From positions 1 to 28,484 of IMG/VR virus record IMGVR_UViG_3300000117_000171: a stretch of DNA of 28,484 bases; one strand, given 5' to 3'. Source of the DNA: a virus. Position 1 is the first letter of the stretch. Each line of letters starts with the position of its first letter. The position numbers and the translations under genes were made by a program. The notes beneath the pieces are model-generated. The model saw only the letters and a program-made list of their open reading frames with translations, searched no databases and was not told the origin of the DNA. This document shows, one piece after another, positions 1 to 7,920 of this stretch.

Positions 1-107
1 TTGAAGAACGAGTTGATGAACTCAAGTCAATTCATAATGCTGAAATAGAAGAGATACAGAAGTGGTACAAATTAAACATTTTTGGAAAAGACAAAAGAAG
101 AAAATGA
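1..107 (+). CDS. C-terminal end of an unidentified protein (partial)
   Basis: The third frame is open from the window edge to a TGA at 105-107 and encodes about 34 residues, rich in Glu and Lys, ending in KDKRRK. Its TGA overlaps the ATG of the next gene (ATGA at 104-107), the same translational coupling used by the other genes of this strand, which supports it as the tail of a real gene. The start lies outside the window. The charged helical composition would suit a coiled coil. No family can be assigned. Confidence 0.6.
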   Translation, partial: EERVDELKSIHNAEIEEIQKWYKLNIFGKDKRRK

Positions 108-202
108 ATCCATTAGAATGGTGGAAAGAAGATATATGGGTAGAATTAGATGACATTGAACATGGTTACTTTATTAATAAAGAGTTGCGGAGAGTACGAT
201 GA
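104..202 (+). CDS. 32-residue acidic mini-protein, unknown function
   Basis: An ATG at 104 opens 32 codons ending at TGA 200-202. The peptide begins MNPLEWWKED, is aromatic and acidic, and has no membrane segment. It is coupled on both sides: its ATG overlaps the upstream stop and its stop overlaps the next ATG at 199. The perfect chain of overlaps is the main support. No homology is recognised, and such a short frame could be a chance opening. Confidence 0.45.
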   Translation: MNPLEWWKEDIWVELDDIEHGYFINKELRRVR

Positions 203-318
203 GCAAGAAGCGTTTTTGTTGTATGATATGTAACGAATGGTGCTTAAAGCCTTACAATGGATTATGTAAGGAATGTCAAAAAAAAGAAATAACTGAATAT
301 AGAGGTAAAGAAGAATGA
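199..318 (+). CDS. 39-residue zinc-ribbon-like mini-protein
   Basis: An ATG at 199 overlaps the preceding TGA and opens 39 codons. The protein has five cysteines in its first 26 residues plus a CKEC pair (CCMIC near residues 7-11, a lone Cys, then C-x-x-C near 23-26), spaced like a small treble-clef or zinc-ribbon fold. Its stop overlaps the next start (ATGA at 315-318). Mini zinc-ribbon proteins are common in phage operons and usually lack an assigned role. Metal binding is inferred from cysteine spacing only. Confidence 0.55.
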   Translation: MSKKRFCCMICNEWCLKPYNGLCKECQKKEITEYRGKEE

Positions 319-608
319 CTGAGTTAGCGGAATTATATTTGCAATTAGGAAGCGCAGGCTTCATTGCGTTACTATTTGGATTTATGATATATAATCTTAT
401 ACAAGAAAACAAAGACCAAAGCGAAGATTTAGAAAATATAAAACAAAGTATTCATAAAATGGAAAATGTTTTAGACCAATCGATGCAAGTAAATATTAAA
501 TTAATTGATAGATTAAATAAATCTGATGAAAAAAGAGAAGAATTTTGGAGACAATTATCTGATGACTTAGCCTATTTAAAAGGCAGGATTAACGGAAACG
601 CCAAATGA
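315..608 (+). CDS. Small membrane protein with coiled coil, holin- or spanin-like
   Basis: 97 residues. A hydrophobic segment lies at about residues 12-29 (LGSAGFIALLFGFMIYNL), followed by a long charged helix with heptad spacing (QENKDQ through KGRING), which resembles the BhlA/UviB type of phage holin: one N-terminal transmembrane helix and a charged C-terminal tail. It is the first of three successive one-pass proteins directly upstream of the endolysin, coupled by ATGA to both neighbours. It could equally be a spanin-like or structural membrane protein; the lysis role rests on context. Confidence 0.6.
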   Translation: MTELAELYLQLGSAGFIALLFGFMIYNLIQENKDQSEDLENIKQSIHKMENVLDQSMQVNIKLIDRLNKSDEKREEFWRQLSDDLAYLKGRINGNAK

Positions 609-841
609 AGTTAAATACAAATATATCCCTAGAAAACATCGTAGCTATAATTGCTATTATTTGCTCTATAACGCTCGCTTTCGGTTTTATGCAATACGAC
701 ATAGACCTATTGAAAGAAGAGCTTGATTTAAAGGCAAATAAACGCGAAATAGTGGCGGATAGAGAATTGGTTGCTTATAAACTTGATATAATAATGCAAG
801 ATATTGCAGAAATTAAAGAAACACTAAAAGAGAGGAAATAA
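605..841 (+). CDS. Small membrane protein with coiled coil, possible holin or spanin partner
   Basis: 78 residues. A strongly hydrophobic stretch at about residues 11-28 (IVAIIAIICSITLAFGFM) is followed by an amphipathic, charged helix to the C-terminus (DLLKEELDLKANK, then DIAEIKETLKERK). The topology repeats that of the preceding gene, with which it overlaps by four bases (ATGA). Two adjacent proteins of the same design before an endolysin suggest a holin with a regulator, or an inner-membrane spanin component, but no lipobox or Rz1-like gene is visible. Confidence 0.55.
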   Translation: MKLNTNISLENIVAIIAIICSITLAFGFMQYDIDLLKEELDLKANKREIVADRELVAYKLDIIMQDIAEIKETLKERK

Positions 842-843
842 AT

Positions 844-1077
844 ATGGATTGGATGAACTGGGAAAATTTTGCTTATTTAATGGTAATTATATTGGGCGCA
901 TTGGGTACGATGGTTGCGACTAAATATAGAATGGTCGTTAAAGAGTTAAAAGAAGTTGCTAAGAAATATTCAGATGCTAAAAAAGATGGAAAGGTTACAA
1001 AAGAAGAGCAACAAGCTATAGCAAAAGAATGCATGGATGTATTAATGGCAGTTGTTAAAATGCTCTGGAAGTTTTAA
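844..1077 (+). CDS. Small membrane protein next to the endolysin, possible holin
   Basis: 77 residues with one transmembrane segment at about residues 9-26 (FAYLMVIILGALGTMVAT), a basic stretch (KYRMVVKELK), a Lys-rich region and a short amphipathic C-terminal helix. It has its own Shine-Dalgarno-like GAGAGG at 831-836 and ends one base before the endolysin start at 1079. Position immediately before the endolysin makes it the most conventional holin candidate of the three. The family is not identified by sequence. Confidence 0.55.
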   Translation: MDWMNWENFAYLMVIILGALGTMVATKYRMVVKELKEVAKKYSDAKKDGKVTKEEQQAIAKECMDVLMAVVKMLWKF

Positions 1078-1078
1078 A

Positions 1079-1510
1079 ATGCCCAAACTTGGTAAAAGAA
1101 GCATGAAAAGGCTTGAGGGAGTAGACCCAAGATTGGTAAGCGTATTACAAAAAGTGGTTAAGTATTACGATATTACAGTTATAGAGGGGTTGCGTTCTCA
1201 AGAAAGACAAAATGAATTGTTGGCGCAAGGAAAGTCTAAAACTAAGTTTGGGAAGCATTGTGAAGGCTTGGCGGTCGATATTGCACCATATAACTATAAG
1301 ACTCGAAAGATAGATTGGAATAATAGAGATGATTGGCACTATTTAGGTGGGTTTGTTTTAGGTGTCTCTGCAATGATGGGCGTAAATGTTCGTTGGGGTG
1401 GGGATTGGTCATCGCCTAGCCTTGATAAAAATGTTATGATGGGTAAAGAGGTTAGGACTACATCTGATAATTCATTCGATGATTTATTGCATTTTGAGAT
1501 AAAAGAATAA
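1079..1510 (+). CDS. Endolysin, M15-type peptidoglycan L-alanyl-D-glutamate peptidase-like
   Basis: 143 residues from the ATG at 1079; an in-frame ATG at 1052 lies inside the preceding gene and is less likely. Hallmarks of the VanY/M15 zinc peptidase fold are visible: GLRSQERQ near 37-44, the metal-binding pattern H60 and D67 in GKHCEGLAVDIAP, and a second histidine H138 in LLHFEI. Such enzymes cut the stem peptide of peptidoglycan to release progeny phage. No signal peptide is present, so export would depend on one of the small membrane proteins upstream. The stop overlaps the next start (TAATG). Confidence 0.88.
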   Translation: MPKLGKRSMKRLEGVDPRLVSVLQKVVKYYDITVIEGLRSQERQNELLAQGKSKTKFGKHCEGLAVDIAPYNYKTRKIDWNNRDDWHYLGGFVLGVSAMMGVNVRWGGDWSSPSLDKNVMMGKEVRTTSDNSFDDLLHFEIKE

Positions 1511-2586
1511 TGCCAAAACAACCTAACGGCTTAACTAAAAAAGCACCTAAAGACGATAAAGGAAATTCTCTAGGATGTCCTTTTTGTGACAATAATGATA
1601 TTTGTAAGAATGGATTTAGAATATATAAAGGGCAAAGTAAAAAACGACAAAGATACTATTGTTTTAAGTGTGATAGGAATACTCTAGTGCCTAGAATTAC
1701 AGAGTATAGCGAATTTGTAGTTCAAGATATTCCAGTGGAAGAGATGTCCATTGAGGATATTATAAAATATAGAAATAAAAAATACGCTAGGAAATATAAT
1801 GCTTATAAAAAAAGCCAATTAATTGATATTGCAATAAATGTTAGAGGGGTTATCGGAATATGTCATTTCGGAGACCCTCATGTTGATGACGATGGAACAA
1901 ATCTTGCGGAGATATATGCTTTATGCGATTTAATAAGAGAAACAAAAGGATTATTTGCGGGTAACTTGGGAGATGTGCAAAATAATTGGATTGGAAGATT
2001 GCAAGCATTGTATGGACAACAATCAACAACTGCCAAAGAATCTTGGATGATTACCGAGCATTTCTTAAATAGTGTGGATTGGGTATATTTGATAGCAGGC
2101 AATCATGATGTTTGGAGTGGGGATGGAGACCCTTTGGAATTTATTATGCGAGATAAAAAAACGCTATATAAGCAACATGGAGCAAGAATGAATCTTAGAT
2201 TCCCCAATGGCAAGAATGTTAGAGTCTCAGCTAGGCATCAATTTAAAGGCAACTCGATGTGGAATACTGCTCACTCAATTAGTAAAGCGGTTCAAATGGG
2301 TTGGAGAGACCATATCTTAACCGCAGGTCATACTCATGTTAGTGGTTATCAAGTCTTAAAAGACCCCTCAAATGGATTAATTAGTCATGCACTTCAAGTA
2401 GCCTCGTTTAAAAATATGGATGAATACGCTACTAGATTAGGATTAGATGATAAAAATATATTTAATGCGCCAGTTACAATTATTGACCCTAAATATGATG
2501 ACGATGACAATAGATTAATTACTACATTTTTTAATCCTTATGAAGGCGCAGATTATCTAAAATTTAAACGCAAGAGGAAATCATGA
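1510..2586 (+). CDS. Metallophosphoesterase with N-terminal zinc ribbon
   Basis: 358 residues. Cys23, Cys26, Cys51 and Cys54 form a CPFC...CFKC zinc ribbon like those of DNA-binding proteins. A complete calcineurin-like metal site follows: D122 and H124 (GDPH), D155 (GNLGD), N198-H199 (GNHD), H243 and GHTH at 273-276. All canonical ligands are present, so it is predicted to be an active phosphodiesterase or phosphatase on an unknown substrate. The gene sits between the endolysin and the connector genes, with TAATG and ATGA coupling, so it is expressed with late genes. Nuclease activity is possible given the ribbon but unproven. Confidence 0.85.
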   Translation: MPKQPNGLTKKAPKDDKGNSLGCPFCDNNDICKNGFRIYKGQSKKRQRYYCFKCDRNTLVPRITEYSEFVVQDIPVEEMSIEDIIKYRNKKYARKYNAYKKSQLIDIAINVRGVIGICHFGDPHVDDDGTNLAEIYALCDLIRETKGLFAGNLGDVQNNWIGRLQALYGQQSTTAKESWMITEHFLNSVDWVYLIAGNHDVWSGDGDPLEFIMRDKKTLYKQHGARMNLRFPNGKNVRVSARHQFKGNSMWNTAHSISKAVQMGWRDHILTAGHTHVSGYQVLKDPSNGLISHALQVASFKNMDEYATRLGLDDKNIFNAPVTIIDPKYDDDDNRLITTFFNPYEGADYLKFKRKRKS

Positions 2587-3572
2587 GTACATACGAATCT
2601 ACTTATTGTAATATTACCACAGACTTATTATTTGTAGAGCCAAATATAGGGCAATACGATGGGAAAAGAGTTTTAGCTAGTAATTGGGTGTCTAGCGGAA
2701 CAACTCACTTATTTTACTTATATAATAGCGGAGATGTAAGTGGACAATTATATTTAGATGGGCAAGAAATGACCGCAGTAGCGGATGCGCCTGATGCTAA
2801 TAATGAATATCGTTACACCGCATCAACTGATTTATTGGAACTATATCAAAGTGGTGGGAGTGCTAACACACTAAACTCTAGCATGGTTGAAAGTTCTAGT
2901 GATTGGGTAACTTTAAAAACCGATGCGGTCAAAAGAGCGAGTGATTTTATTCGTGGGTATTTACCATTCCCAATTTATCCAAACAAAGGAATTGGAACGC
3001 AAGATGTATCTGCCTCGGATTTTCCAGAAATCATTGTGAGAAGTTGTGCAATCCTAACTTGTGAATCTTTGATTAGACCTTATGATGTAGAAAAAGCAGA
3101 CCAAATATTAAGCCAAGCAATAAATGAGCAAGGAACTGGTTATCTTGATATGCTTAGAACTGGACAAGTTCACATATATTCTAGTGAAAGCGAATATAAA
3201 AAGCGTGGAATATTAAGAACTATAAGCCAAAACGCTAATTCTACTGGTGGAATCGTAGACATAAAAGGCACTCCATCTTATTCTTGGGATAAAATAAAAA
3301 TTATAATAAGCAATGGTGGCACAATTACAGAGGGTGTTGCTAATAGTAGTGTGAAATTTAATTCTTTTATAGGTAATGAAAATGGATTGAAATTAGAACA
3401 AATGGCTAGTGATGAAGTGATAGATTGTTATTGGCAATTAGTTGGGCATAATATGTATTGCAGATTTTCCGCAGGGGTATATACAACCAGTGATGAATTT
3501 GAATTAGAAATTAGTGGAACAATAGACCAAAGATTAACACCAATCAAACGAGTACAAATGACTAGACGATAA
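2583..3572 (+). CDS. Head-tail connector / adaptor-like protein
   Basis: 329 residues. The middle part (about 113-175), with a helix of the type AVKRASDFIRGYLPFP and a later helical stretch ending RPYDVEKADQIL, resembles head-tail connector proteins of the gp6/DUF1320 type. The flanking N-terminal 100 residues and C-terminal 130 residues look beta-rich and may be added decoration or interaction domains. Order supports the call: it precedes a tail-terminator-like gene and the tail tube. The ATG at 2583 overlaps the previous stop. Longer than typical connectors, so the exact family is uncertain. Confidence 0.55.
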   Translation: MSTYESTYCNITTDLLFVEPNIGQYDGKRVLASNWVSSGTTHLFYLYNSGDVSGQLYLDGQEMTAVADAPDANNEYRYTASTDLLELYQSGGSANTLNSSMVESSSDWVTLKTDAVKRASDFIRGYLPFPIYPNKGIGTQDVSASDFPEIIVRSCAILTCESLIRPYDVEKADQILSQAINEQGTGYLDMLRTGQVHIYSSESEYKKRGILRTISQNANSTGGIVDIKGTPSYSWDKIKIIISNGGTITEGVANSSVKFNSFIGNENGLKLEQMASDEVIDCYWQLVGHNMYCRFSAGVYTTSDEFELEISGTIDQRLTPIKRVQMTRR

Positions 3573-3994
3573 TGCCAACAGATTTCACAAACATATTATT
3601 CACTAAAATTATTGAGCCATTAACAAGTTTAATTAATGCAGAATTTAGTACTTCAGTGCATTACGATGAACATCGTGGAAATTCTAGCTTTTTAATTACA
3701 CCTCAATCAGATTCTTTAGTGACTCAACTATCTTATGGAACTCAAAGAGAGTATGAGATTGAAATAAATTATCAAGTCAAATTTGGTGGTAATTATAATA
3801 AAAATAGTATTAAACAAGTAAGTGGCGTAATGGAAAGATTAAAAAGATTAATTAATAATAATCCTACATCAAGTAATGGCGCAGAATTTTTTGATGCTAA
3901 TATTTCTAGCATTGAATACGAACAAGATGAAGATGACAAATCTTTATTAAGGGGAATAGCAATATTTAATTGTCAAAATATAGAGGCATTATAA
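3572..3994 (+). CDS. Tail terminator / minor tail protein-like
   Basis: 140 residues, no membrane segment. The pattern of an N-terminal helix (ILFTKIIEPLTSLI), beta strands (REYEIEINYQVKF), a second helix (SGVMERLKRLINN) and a final strand pair matches the size and fold expected of tail terminator or tail completion proteins. Position between the connector and the tail tube gene is the classic place for it. Start and stop overlap neighbours (TAATG at both ends). The assignment rests on synteny and secondary structure, not on a specific motif. Confidence 0.5.
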   Translation: MPTDFTNILFTKIIEPLTSLINAEFSTSVHYDEHRGNSSFLITPQSDSLVTQLSYGTQREYEIEINYQVKFGGNYNKNSIKQVSGVMERLKRLINNNPTSSNGAEFFDANISSIEYEQDEDDKSLLRGIAIFNCQNIEAL

Positions 3995-4188
3995 TGAAAG
4001 TAAAAGCAAGGCTAAATAAATTTTACAGAGTAAATCCTAATGGAGTTGCTTGTAATAAATCCTCACTTAAAAAACTTCGGAATGGTGAGGTCGTAGAATT
4101 ATCCGAAGATGTAGCCAACGAACTCCTAAATATGGGATTTGTTGAGCCAGTTAAAAATAAACCAAAAAAGAAAAAGGAGAGTAAATAA
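3994..4188 (+). CDS. 64-residue basic protein, unknown, in the tail operon
   Basis: The ATG at 3994 overlaps the preceding TAA and is preferred over a TTG at 3970 inside the upstream gene. The protein has an N-terminal YRVNPNGVACNK segment, a stretch LSEDVANELLNMGFVEP and a Lys-rich C-terminus (KKKKESK). Small proteins of this type often sit just before the tail tube gene in siphophages and may be accessory tail-joining proteins. It is coupled to the tube gene by TAATG. No precise function is recognised. Confidence 0.6.
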   Translation: MKVKARLNKFYRVNPNGVACNKSSLKKLRNGEVVELSEDVANELLNMGFVEPVKNKPKKKKESK

Positions 4189-5267
4189 TGGCAGATACTC
4201 GTGTACTCCCTGTTAGTGGTGTTAAATATGGCTTAAAAGCTGAAACATCTTTCGGGGTAGCTTTAGACTCAAGTGGAGCAGATGGAACTGCATATCACAC
4301 ACAACCAGTTGTTCAAGTAGAAAAACCAACATTTAATATTTTGAGAGAATCGAGATTATTAAGTGGTCGTGGAAGTATAAAGAACGCTGAAGATACAATA
4401 ACAAACACAAGAGGCGGAACGATTACAATGCCTTTTGACATGGTCGCAACACCAAGAACATTAGCTCAACACTTGCTTTTAGTAGGACAAGAAAGCGGAT
4501 ATTCTAGTGGAGTTCACGAAACAGAGTTTGATGGTTCAAGCAATGCGGATTCTATAGGTGGCTCAATATCAAGTGGTATGCCACATAGTGCTAACTTAGC
4601 TTATTATCCTGCAGCTGGCGAAGGGATTAAACTTTGTGGCGTAGTGTGTTCAGATTTGTCGATTTCGGGCGATGTAGGAGCTAATAATGGATTAATTTCT
4701 ATGAGCGGAAATTACTTCAGTGGTTTCTCAACTAAAGATATTGCAACATCATCTTGCTTAGAGCAAACATTTGATGGCACTTGGGTAGCGGGCGAAACGC
4801 AACATTTTAATGTCATGGATGCAGATGTGAGGACATTGGATGTTGAAGGTAACGCAACGCAAACATTTATTATGAAATCATTCTCGTTTAATATCGCTAA
4901 TGGTGTTAATAGAGTTGGATTTGATACAAATGGTAACGCGGAATTGTACGCTTTCCCAGAGTATGTAATAACTGGTAGCTTGGTAATTAAGTACGATGAT
5001 TTATTTGATTATAGCGCGGGTACTAATGTTATTCAAGATTTTCTTGATGGCGATACTATGAGCCTAGCAATCAAAATTGGCGATGGAACTATAAGCTCTG
5101 AAGGTGAGTTAAATATCTTAGCAGAGATACAATATACTGGAGACCCAAGCCAAGATTTAAGTGAGAGCGGTGTATTTCACTCACTTGAATTTGAATGCGT
5201 TCAAAATGGTTCTACTGAAGCGTTGAAAATATCAACATTCAAGAACGAAGCACCAGATGCTTTTTAA
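4188..5267 (+). CDS. Major tail tube protein
   Basis: 359 residues, beta-rich and full of Gly, Ser and Thr. The beginning (VSGVKYGLKAETSFG) and the later RGGTITMPFDMVATPRTLAQ are typical of phage tail tube proteins, which stack as hexameric rings around the tape measure. It lies directly upstream of the frameshifted chaperone pair and tape measure, the fixed order of siphovirus tail modules. The length is somewhat above that of a minimal tube subunit, so an inserted or C-terminal domain is likely. The ATG overlaps the previous stop. Confidence 0.75.
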   Translation: MADTRVLPVSGVKYGLKAETSFGVALDSSGADGTAYHTQPVVQVEKPTFNILRESRLLSGRGSIKNAEDTITNTRGGTITMPFDMVATPRTLAQHLLLVGQESGYSSGVHETEFDGSSNADSIGGSISSGMPHSANLAYYPAAGEGIKLCGVVCSDLSISGDVGANNGLISMSGNYFSGFSTKDIATSSCLEQTFDGTWVAGETQHFNVMDADVRTLDVEGNATQTFIMKSFSFNIANGVNRVGFDTNGNAELYAFPEYVITGSLVIKYDDLFDYSAGTNVIQDFLDGDTMSLAIKIGDGTISSEGELNILAEIQYTGDPSQDLSESGVFHSLEFECVQNGSTEALKISTFKNEAPDAF

Positions 5268-5291
5268 TTAATAGTAAATGAGGAGTAAATA

Positions 5292-5567
5292 ATGATAGTT
5301 GATACTAAATATGGTCAATTTGAATGTAAGGATATAACTAGAAAACAACGTAGAGAGCTTTATAAGAAAGTAAAAAACATATATGCTAGTGAAGATATGG
5401 AAAAGATGCATGAATTAGCGGATGAATTTACTATTTTAGCTTTTGGGGATGAGAAGAAAGCCGATGAGAAACTTGCAAAACTAACTGCGTTAGAAGAAGA
5501 TGAAGTGTTAATGACAATAATAAATAGTTATATGGGTGTCAAAACCCCTTTAAAGACTGGCGGTTGA
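5292..5567 (+). CDS. Tail assembly chaperone, short form (G-like)
   Basis: 91 residues, starting at an ATG preceded by GAGGAG (5280-5285). It is charged and helical (RKQRRELYKKVKNIYASED), as expected of tail assembly chaperones that bind the tape measure protein and recruit tube subunits. It ends at TGA 5565-5567, directly after a double slippery sequence. Ribosomes that slip by -1 would extend it into the next frame to make a long form of about 223 residues. The position between tube and tape measure and the frameshift are hallmarks of the lambda G/GT type arrangement. Confidence 0.8.
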   Translation: MIVDTKYGQFECKDITRKQRRELYKKVKNIYASEDMEKMHELADEFTILAFGDEKKADEKLAKLTALEEDEVLMTIINSYMGVKTPLKTGG

Positions 5568-5574
5568 GAACTGC
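5546..5574 (+). promoter_or_regulatory. -1 programmed ribosomal frameshift signal (slippery site plus hairpin)
   Basis: Read in the frame of the upstream gene, CCT TTA AAG at 5547-5555 is preceded by C, giving two overlapping heptamers of X-XXY-YYZ form: CCCTTTA (5546-5552) and TTTAAAG (5549-5555). Four bases later a 6-bp hairpin (GCGGTT 5560-5565, loop GAG, AACTGC 5569-5574, one G-U pair) could stall the ribosome, and it contains the zero-frame TGA. The downstream frame has no ATG before its 3' part, so slippage is the best way to express it. Confidence 0.85.
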
Positions 5575-5962
5575 ACTATGGTTTTCCTCTTTTGGAATAC
5601 CTAGAACTGGTTTACTCCTCCCATATACCGCTCAATCGCCAACTCTTTTTAAGAAAACAGAGTACAAAACAATAGAGGATATTGATGATGAAATCCAAAG
5701 AATTTTATCAGAAAAAAATATACACAAATTTGGTGTCGGAAAAAGTCTTTATTTCCAATTGCCATTTTTTTGTAATCCCTCTGATGTTATTCCAGAGTGG
5801 TGTTATCAAATGATAGAGGATTATCACTTGGTTACAACATATAACATTCCATTAGCAACCGATTTAGACAACTTAAATGTTTGGCGTTCTGATTGTTTTT
5901 TAGCAATTGAAAACGAGTTAAATCATATTAAAGAATATAAATTAAAAGAAAATGGTAAGTAA
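5564..5962 (+). CDS. Tail assembly chaperone, frameshift extension (T-like)
   Basis: This frame is -1 relative to the upstream gene and is open from 5528 to the TAA at 5962. The only early start would be TTG at 5564, without a Shine-Dalgarno sequence, so it is best read as the C-terminal part of a GT-type fusion of about 223 residues (residues 1-87 or 88 from the upstream frame, then KDWRLRTALWFSSFG). The part after slippage is aromatic-rich and ends near the tape measure gene, 2 bases before its ATG. In lambda-like phages the T domain contacts the tail tube protein. Confidence 0.75.
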   Translation: MRTALWFSSFGIPRTGLLLPYTAQSPTLFKKTEYKTIEDIDDEIQRILSEKNIHKFGVGKSLYFQLPFFCNPSDVIPEWCYQMIEDYHLVTTYNIPLATDLDNLNVWRSDCFLAIENELNHIKEYKLKENGK

Positions 5963-5964
5963 TA

Positions 5965-7920
5965 ATGGCGGTTAAAAATGTAGTATTAAAAATAGGCGCA
6001 AAAGGTGTTAAAGGCACAGTCAAAGGTTTAAAATCTGTAGCGGGTGGATTAACTAGCATAGGTAAAAAAGCTGCAATTGTTAGTGGCGGATTTGCAATCT
6101 TATCTACAAAATTAGCGGGAGATTTTCAAAAAGGGTTGATGGAAGTAACAACCTTAATGAAAGGCACTACAGAAAACACCCTAAAAAATCTAGGTAAGGA
6201 ATTAACAAGCGTAGCTAATGCATCGGGTCTAGCTTTAGACTCTTTAACAAAAGCTAAATATGACATTGTTTCCGCGGGTTTTAGCAATGCTGCCGATAGT
6301 GCTATTGTTTTAGAACAAGCAACAAAACTAGCGGTTGGTGGTGTTACAACTGCTGCGGGAGCTGCCGATATTTTAACATCTGCTTTGAATGCTTTTGGAG
6401 AAGGAGCAGACCAAGCGGATGAAGTAAGTGACGCATTATTTACAACTGTTAGATTAGGTAAAACCACTATAACGGAATTAGGTGCTAGTTTAGGGCAAGT
6501 ATTACCATTTGCTAAATCATTTAATTTAAGTCTTGAATCTGTTGGCGCATCAATGGCTACATTAACTGCAGCTGGTATAAATACCGCGGAATCAACTACT
6601 GCTTTAAAAGGTGCTATTGTAGCTTTAGAATCTCCAAGTAAGGGAGCTAGAGATGCAATGAAGAGCGCGGGGATTGAAGTTAAAAGGTTTGATGATGGAA
6701 CAGTTGATTTACTTAGCACAGTTTCACAATTTGAGGGTTTACCCGCAGAGACTATTAGTAAATTAATTCCAAATGTAAGAGCGCAATTAGCCTTAAAAAC
6801 AATGGTAAATAACATAGGGTCTTTAAGTGATAATTTAGAAGAATTTGAAGATACTACTGGAGCAACAGAAACCGCATTCGGAAAAATGTTAAAAGCATTT
6901 AATACCCAAATGTCTATTTTAAAGAATAACTTTCAAACTGTTTTTATAGAAATAGGTAACGTAATTATTGAAAAAATTCAACCCCACATAGAAACATTAA
7001 ACAAAGAATTTAAAAAATTAAATGAAATAGGGTTTGATAATTTAGCAAAAGCATTAGCAGACCAATTACCCATTCTTTTAGAAAATGTATCAAGAGCATT
7101 TCAAATAGCAATGCTAAATATTGGCGGTCAAATAGATGTTTTAGGATTAAAATTTCAAGATTTAATCACTCCTTTTAATGATATGAGTGAAGAAATAAAA
7201 TCAGTACAAACTACTAATGAAGAAACATTTAGAATGAGCATAGATACTATTGGTCTAATGTTTAGAAATATGTACAATGGTGTTGTTACTAAAGCTAGTG
7301 AAGCAAAAGCAAAGCAAGATGAATTAAATAAATCAACAGAAGATAATGGAACAAAAACTAAAGCAACTAGAAATATTTTATCATCGTTACTTGGTTTAAG
7401 AAAAAGTGAATTAGATTTAGGAATAGAAGTAGAAAAAGTAACTTCAAATAATATTGTAAGCCAAAATGAATTATTAAAATTAAAAGAAGAGCAACTCCAA
7501 GCCGAGTTAAAAGGCGCAATAATGTCGGGTCAATCTGCTAAAGATGCGATGAAAACAGTTGTAAGAGCTAAAACAATGGAAGGGGTTGTTGGACTTATGG
7601 CTAGTATTTTTAAATCAGTAGCTTACCCATTTAATTTAGTTTTAGCTGCTGGAGCAGGTGCTGCAGTTGGTGGAGTCGTAGATGAGCAATTAGCAAAATT
7701 TGCGGATGGTGGTATAGTACAAGGGAATCCATCACAAGGCGATGTTGTTCCAGTTATGGCAACTGCGGGAGAACTTATTTTAAATCAATCACAACAAAAT
7801 AATCTTGCGGGTGGCATGGGTGGCGTAACTATAAATATAGGTGGTAATTTTATAGGCGAAGAAGCATTTGTAAGAGATACATTAATACCTGAAATAGAAA
7901 GAGCTAGGACACTTGCATGA
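5965..7920 (+). CDS. Tail tape measure protein (TP901 family-like)
   Basis: 651 residues. The Ala/Gly-rich, repetitive helical region at about 60-260 (segments such as GVTTAAGAADILTSALNAFG and LSLESVGASMATLTAAGI) is diagnostic of TP901-type tape measure proteins, and the C-terminal FADGGIVQGNPSQGDVVP and GELILNQSQ motif is widespread in the family. Hydrophobic segments at about 32-50 and 545-570 may insert into the host membrane. Protein length sets tail length; at about 0.15 nm per residue the tail would be near 100 nm. It follows the chaperone pair directly and overlaps the next gene by ATGA. Confidence 0.92.
   Translation: MAVKNVVLKIGAKGVKGTVKGLKSVAGGLTSIGKKAAIVSGGFAILSTKLAGDFQKGLMEVTTLMKGTTENTLKNLGKELTSVANASGLALDSLTKAKYDIVSAGFSNAADSAIVLEQATKLAVGGVTTAAGAADILTSALNAFGEGADQADEVSDALFTTVRLGKTTITELGASLGQVLPFAKSFNLSLESVGASMATLTAAGINTAESTTALKGAIVALESPSKGARDAMKSAGIEVKRFDDGTVDLLSTVSQFEGLPAETISKLIPNVRAQLALKTMVNNIGSLSDNLEEFEDTTGATETAFGKMLKAFNTQMSILKNNFQTVFIEIGNVIIEKIQPHIETLNKEFKKLNEIGFDNLAKALADQLPILLENVSRAFQIAMLNIGGQIDVLGLKFQDLITPFNDMSEEIKSVQTTNEETFRMSIDTIGLMFRNMYNGVVTKASEAKAKQDELNKSTEDNGTKTKATRNILSSLLGLRKSELDLGIEVEKVTSNNIVSQNELLKLKEEQLQAELKGAIMSGQSAKDAMKTVVRAKTMEGVVGLMASIFKSVAYPFNLVLAAGAGAAVGGVVDEQLAKFADGGIVQGNPSQGDVVPVMATAGELILNQSQQNNLAGGMGGVTINIGGNFIGEEAFVRDTLIPEIERARTLA

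Noticed and set aside
5564-5566. Independent TTG-started gene after the tail chaperone
   Set aside because: There is no Shine-Dalgarno sequence, and the double slippery site plus hairpin explains expression of the frame much better.
6126-6815. Long open frame on the - strand inside the tape measure gene
   Set aside because: It is antisense to the Ala-rich repeat region, whose codon bias keeps the reverse frame open; it has no ribosome site or family resemblance, and all other genes are on the + strand.
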